A DNA stretch of 64,000 nt from Aphrophora alni (Eukaryota > Arthropoda > Insecta > Hemiptera > Aphrophoridae), in assembly GCA_963513935.1 (NCBI GenBank), contig OY740772.1:17206098-17270097 (forward strand). Reading direction: 5' to 3'. Positions 63,140 to 64,000 of the stretch are shown here, in pieces; within the stretch, counting starts at the first letter, position 1; each line of letters starts with the position of its first letter. Made by a program: the position numbers and the translations under genes. The notes below the pieces were generated by a model. The model worked only from the letters and a program-made list of their open reading frames with translations, made no database searches and was not told the origin of the DNA.

Positions 63140-64000
63140 GACCTTAACAAACCCCCTATGGGTGTCATACCAGATGATCATGGAAACCATTCAATGGGAT
63201 CTCTCTGCTGCATGCTGAGTTATGGTGAGTAGGGGTGTGCCAATCCTGAGGTACTCTACACCTCTCTACATCTAGTTTTGGCCTTCTCTTGGAAACCATT
63301 CAATGGGATCCCTCTGCCCCAGACTCACTTATGGTGAGCAAGTGTGTGCCAATCCTGAGGTACTCTACACCACTCCACATCTAGTCTTGGCCTTCTCTTG
63401 GAAACCATTCAATAGGATCCCTCTGCCCCAGACTCACTTATGGTGAGTAAGTGTGTGCCAATCCTGAGGTACTCTACACCTCTCTCCATCTAGTCTTGTC
63501 CATCTCTTGGAAACCATTCAATAGGATCCCTCTGCCCCAGACTCACTTATGGTGAGTAAGTGTGTGCCAATACTGAGGTACTATACCCAACTCCACATCT
63601 AGTCTTGGTATTCTCTTGGATACCCTTCAATGGGATCCCTCTGCCCCAGGCTCACTTATGGTGAGTAAGTGTGTGCCAATCCTGAGGTACTCTACACCTC
63701 TTTCCATCTAGTCTTGTCCATCTCTTGGAAACCATTCAATGGGATCTCTCTGCCCCAGACTCACTTATGGTGAGTAAATGTGTGCCAATACTGAGGTACT
63801 ATACCCAACTCCACATCTAGTCTTGGCCTTCTCTTGGAAGTCATTCAATGGGATCCCTCTGTCCCAGGCTCACTTATGGTGAGTAAGTGTGTGCCAATCC
63901 TGAGGTACTCTACACCACTCCACATCTAGTCTTGGCCTTCTCTTGGAAACCTTTCAATGGGATCTCTCTGCCCCAGACTCACTTATGGTGAGTAATTGTG
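63140..64000 (+). repeat. Tandem satellite with 109-bp unit, running off the window
   Basis: The phrase AAACCATTCAATGGGATC recurs, with small changes, at 63184, 63293, 63402, 63511, 63620, 63729, 63838 and 63947, always 109 bases apart. Each unit also holds CTTATGGTGAGTAAGTGTG and GAGGTACTCTACACC. Units 3-4 and 5-6 alternate two variants (CCAATCCTGAGG...TTGTCCATC and CCAATACTGAGGTACTATAC), giving a 218-bp higher-order period. At least seven full units lie inside the window and the array continues beyond it. No coding role is apparent. Confidence 0.95.

Noticed and set aside
63140..64000. Regularly spaced repeats resembling a CRISPR array
   Set aside because: The whole 109-bp unit is repeated with no unique spacers, and the context is eukaryotic. 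It is a tandem satellite.

Overview
This window looks like nuclear DNA of an insect. It is AT-rich, with intron-bearing genes, the GGTTAGGTTA-type motifs common in insect DNA, and a dense mixture of decayed transposable elements typical of arthropods (piggyBac, mariner, pogo/Tigger, BEL/Pao, gypsy, Penelope-like and non-LTR elements). The species cannot be read from the sequence. No bacterial-style operons, CRISPR array, rRNA or convincing tRNA gene was seen.

One host gene can be assembled with confidence. It is the Mediator subunit MED19, on the minus strand at 19753-35920, with four exons, GT-AG introns in phases 1, 2 and 0, and a product of about 241 residues. Its introns (about 6.3, 2.1 and 7.0 kb) hold a BEL/Pao relic, two Penelope-like elements, several hammerhead-ribozyme palindromes, a 458-bp fold-back element and a 247-bp GA microsatellite. 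Exon 1 carries one extra base in a T7 run that breaks the frame. A nine-triplet upstream ORF overlaps the start codon.

Left flank, 1-19.7 kb: a pogo-type transposase tail, mariner-superfamily relics, a TA-flanked deleted mariner (11448-12345), non-LTR C-terminal relics, a Tigger/jerky tail, and an unclassified transposase-like gene broken by frameshifts (17.8-18.95 kb).

Right flank, 36-64 kb: a rearranged gypsy element (39.3-43.8 kb); three piggyBac-like elements with TTAA-type ends (46030-47000, 47867-50636, 53781-56060), the last encoding a transposase interrupted by one stop codon; a 141-bp retroposon with 14-bp target-site duplications; a hAT-type miniature element; a pair of inverted repeats of about 330 bp set 3.3 kb apart; and a 109-bp satellite running off the right edge.

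The most unusual feature is the number of hammerhead-ribozyme-like motifs, about ten copies at seven loci (near 21.1, 23.5, 23.9/25.5, 27.3/28.1, 30.1/30.25, 57.33 and 57.6 kb). Most lie in head-to-head inverted pairs. Two loci carry recognisable Penelope-like reverse transcriptase and/or GIY-YIG endonuclease sequence. The other loci have no ORF and may be non-autonomous, ribozyme-bearing retroelements.
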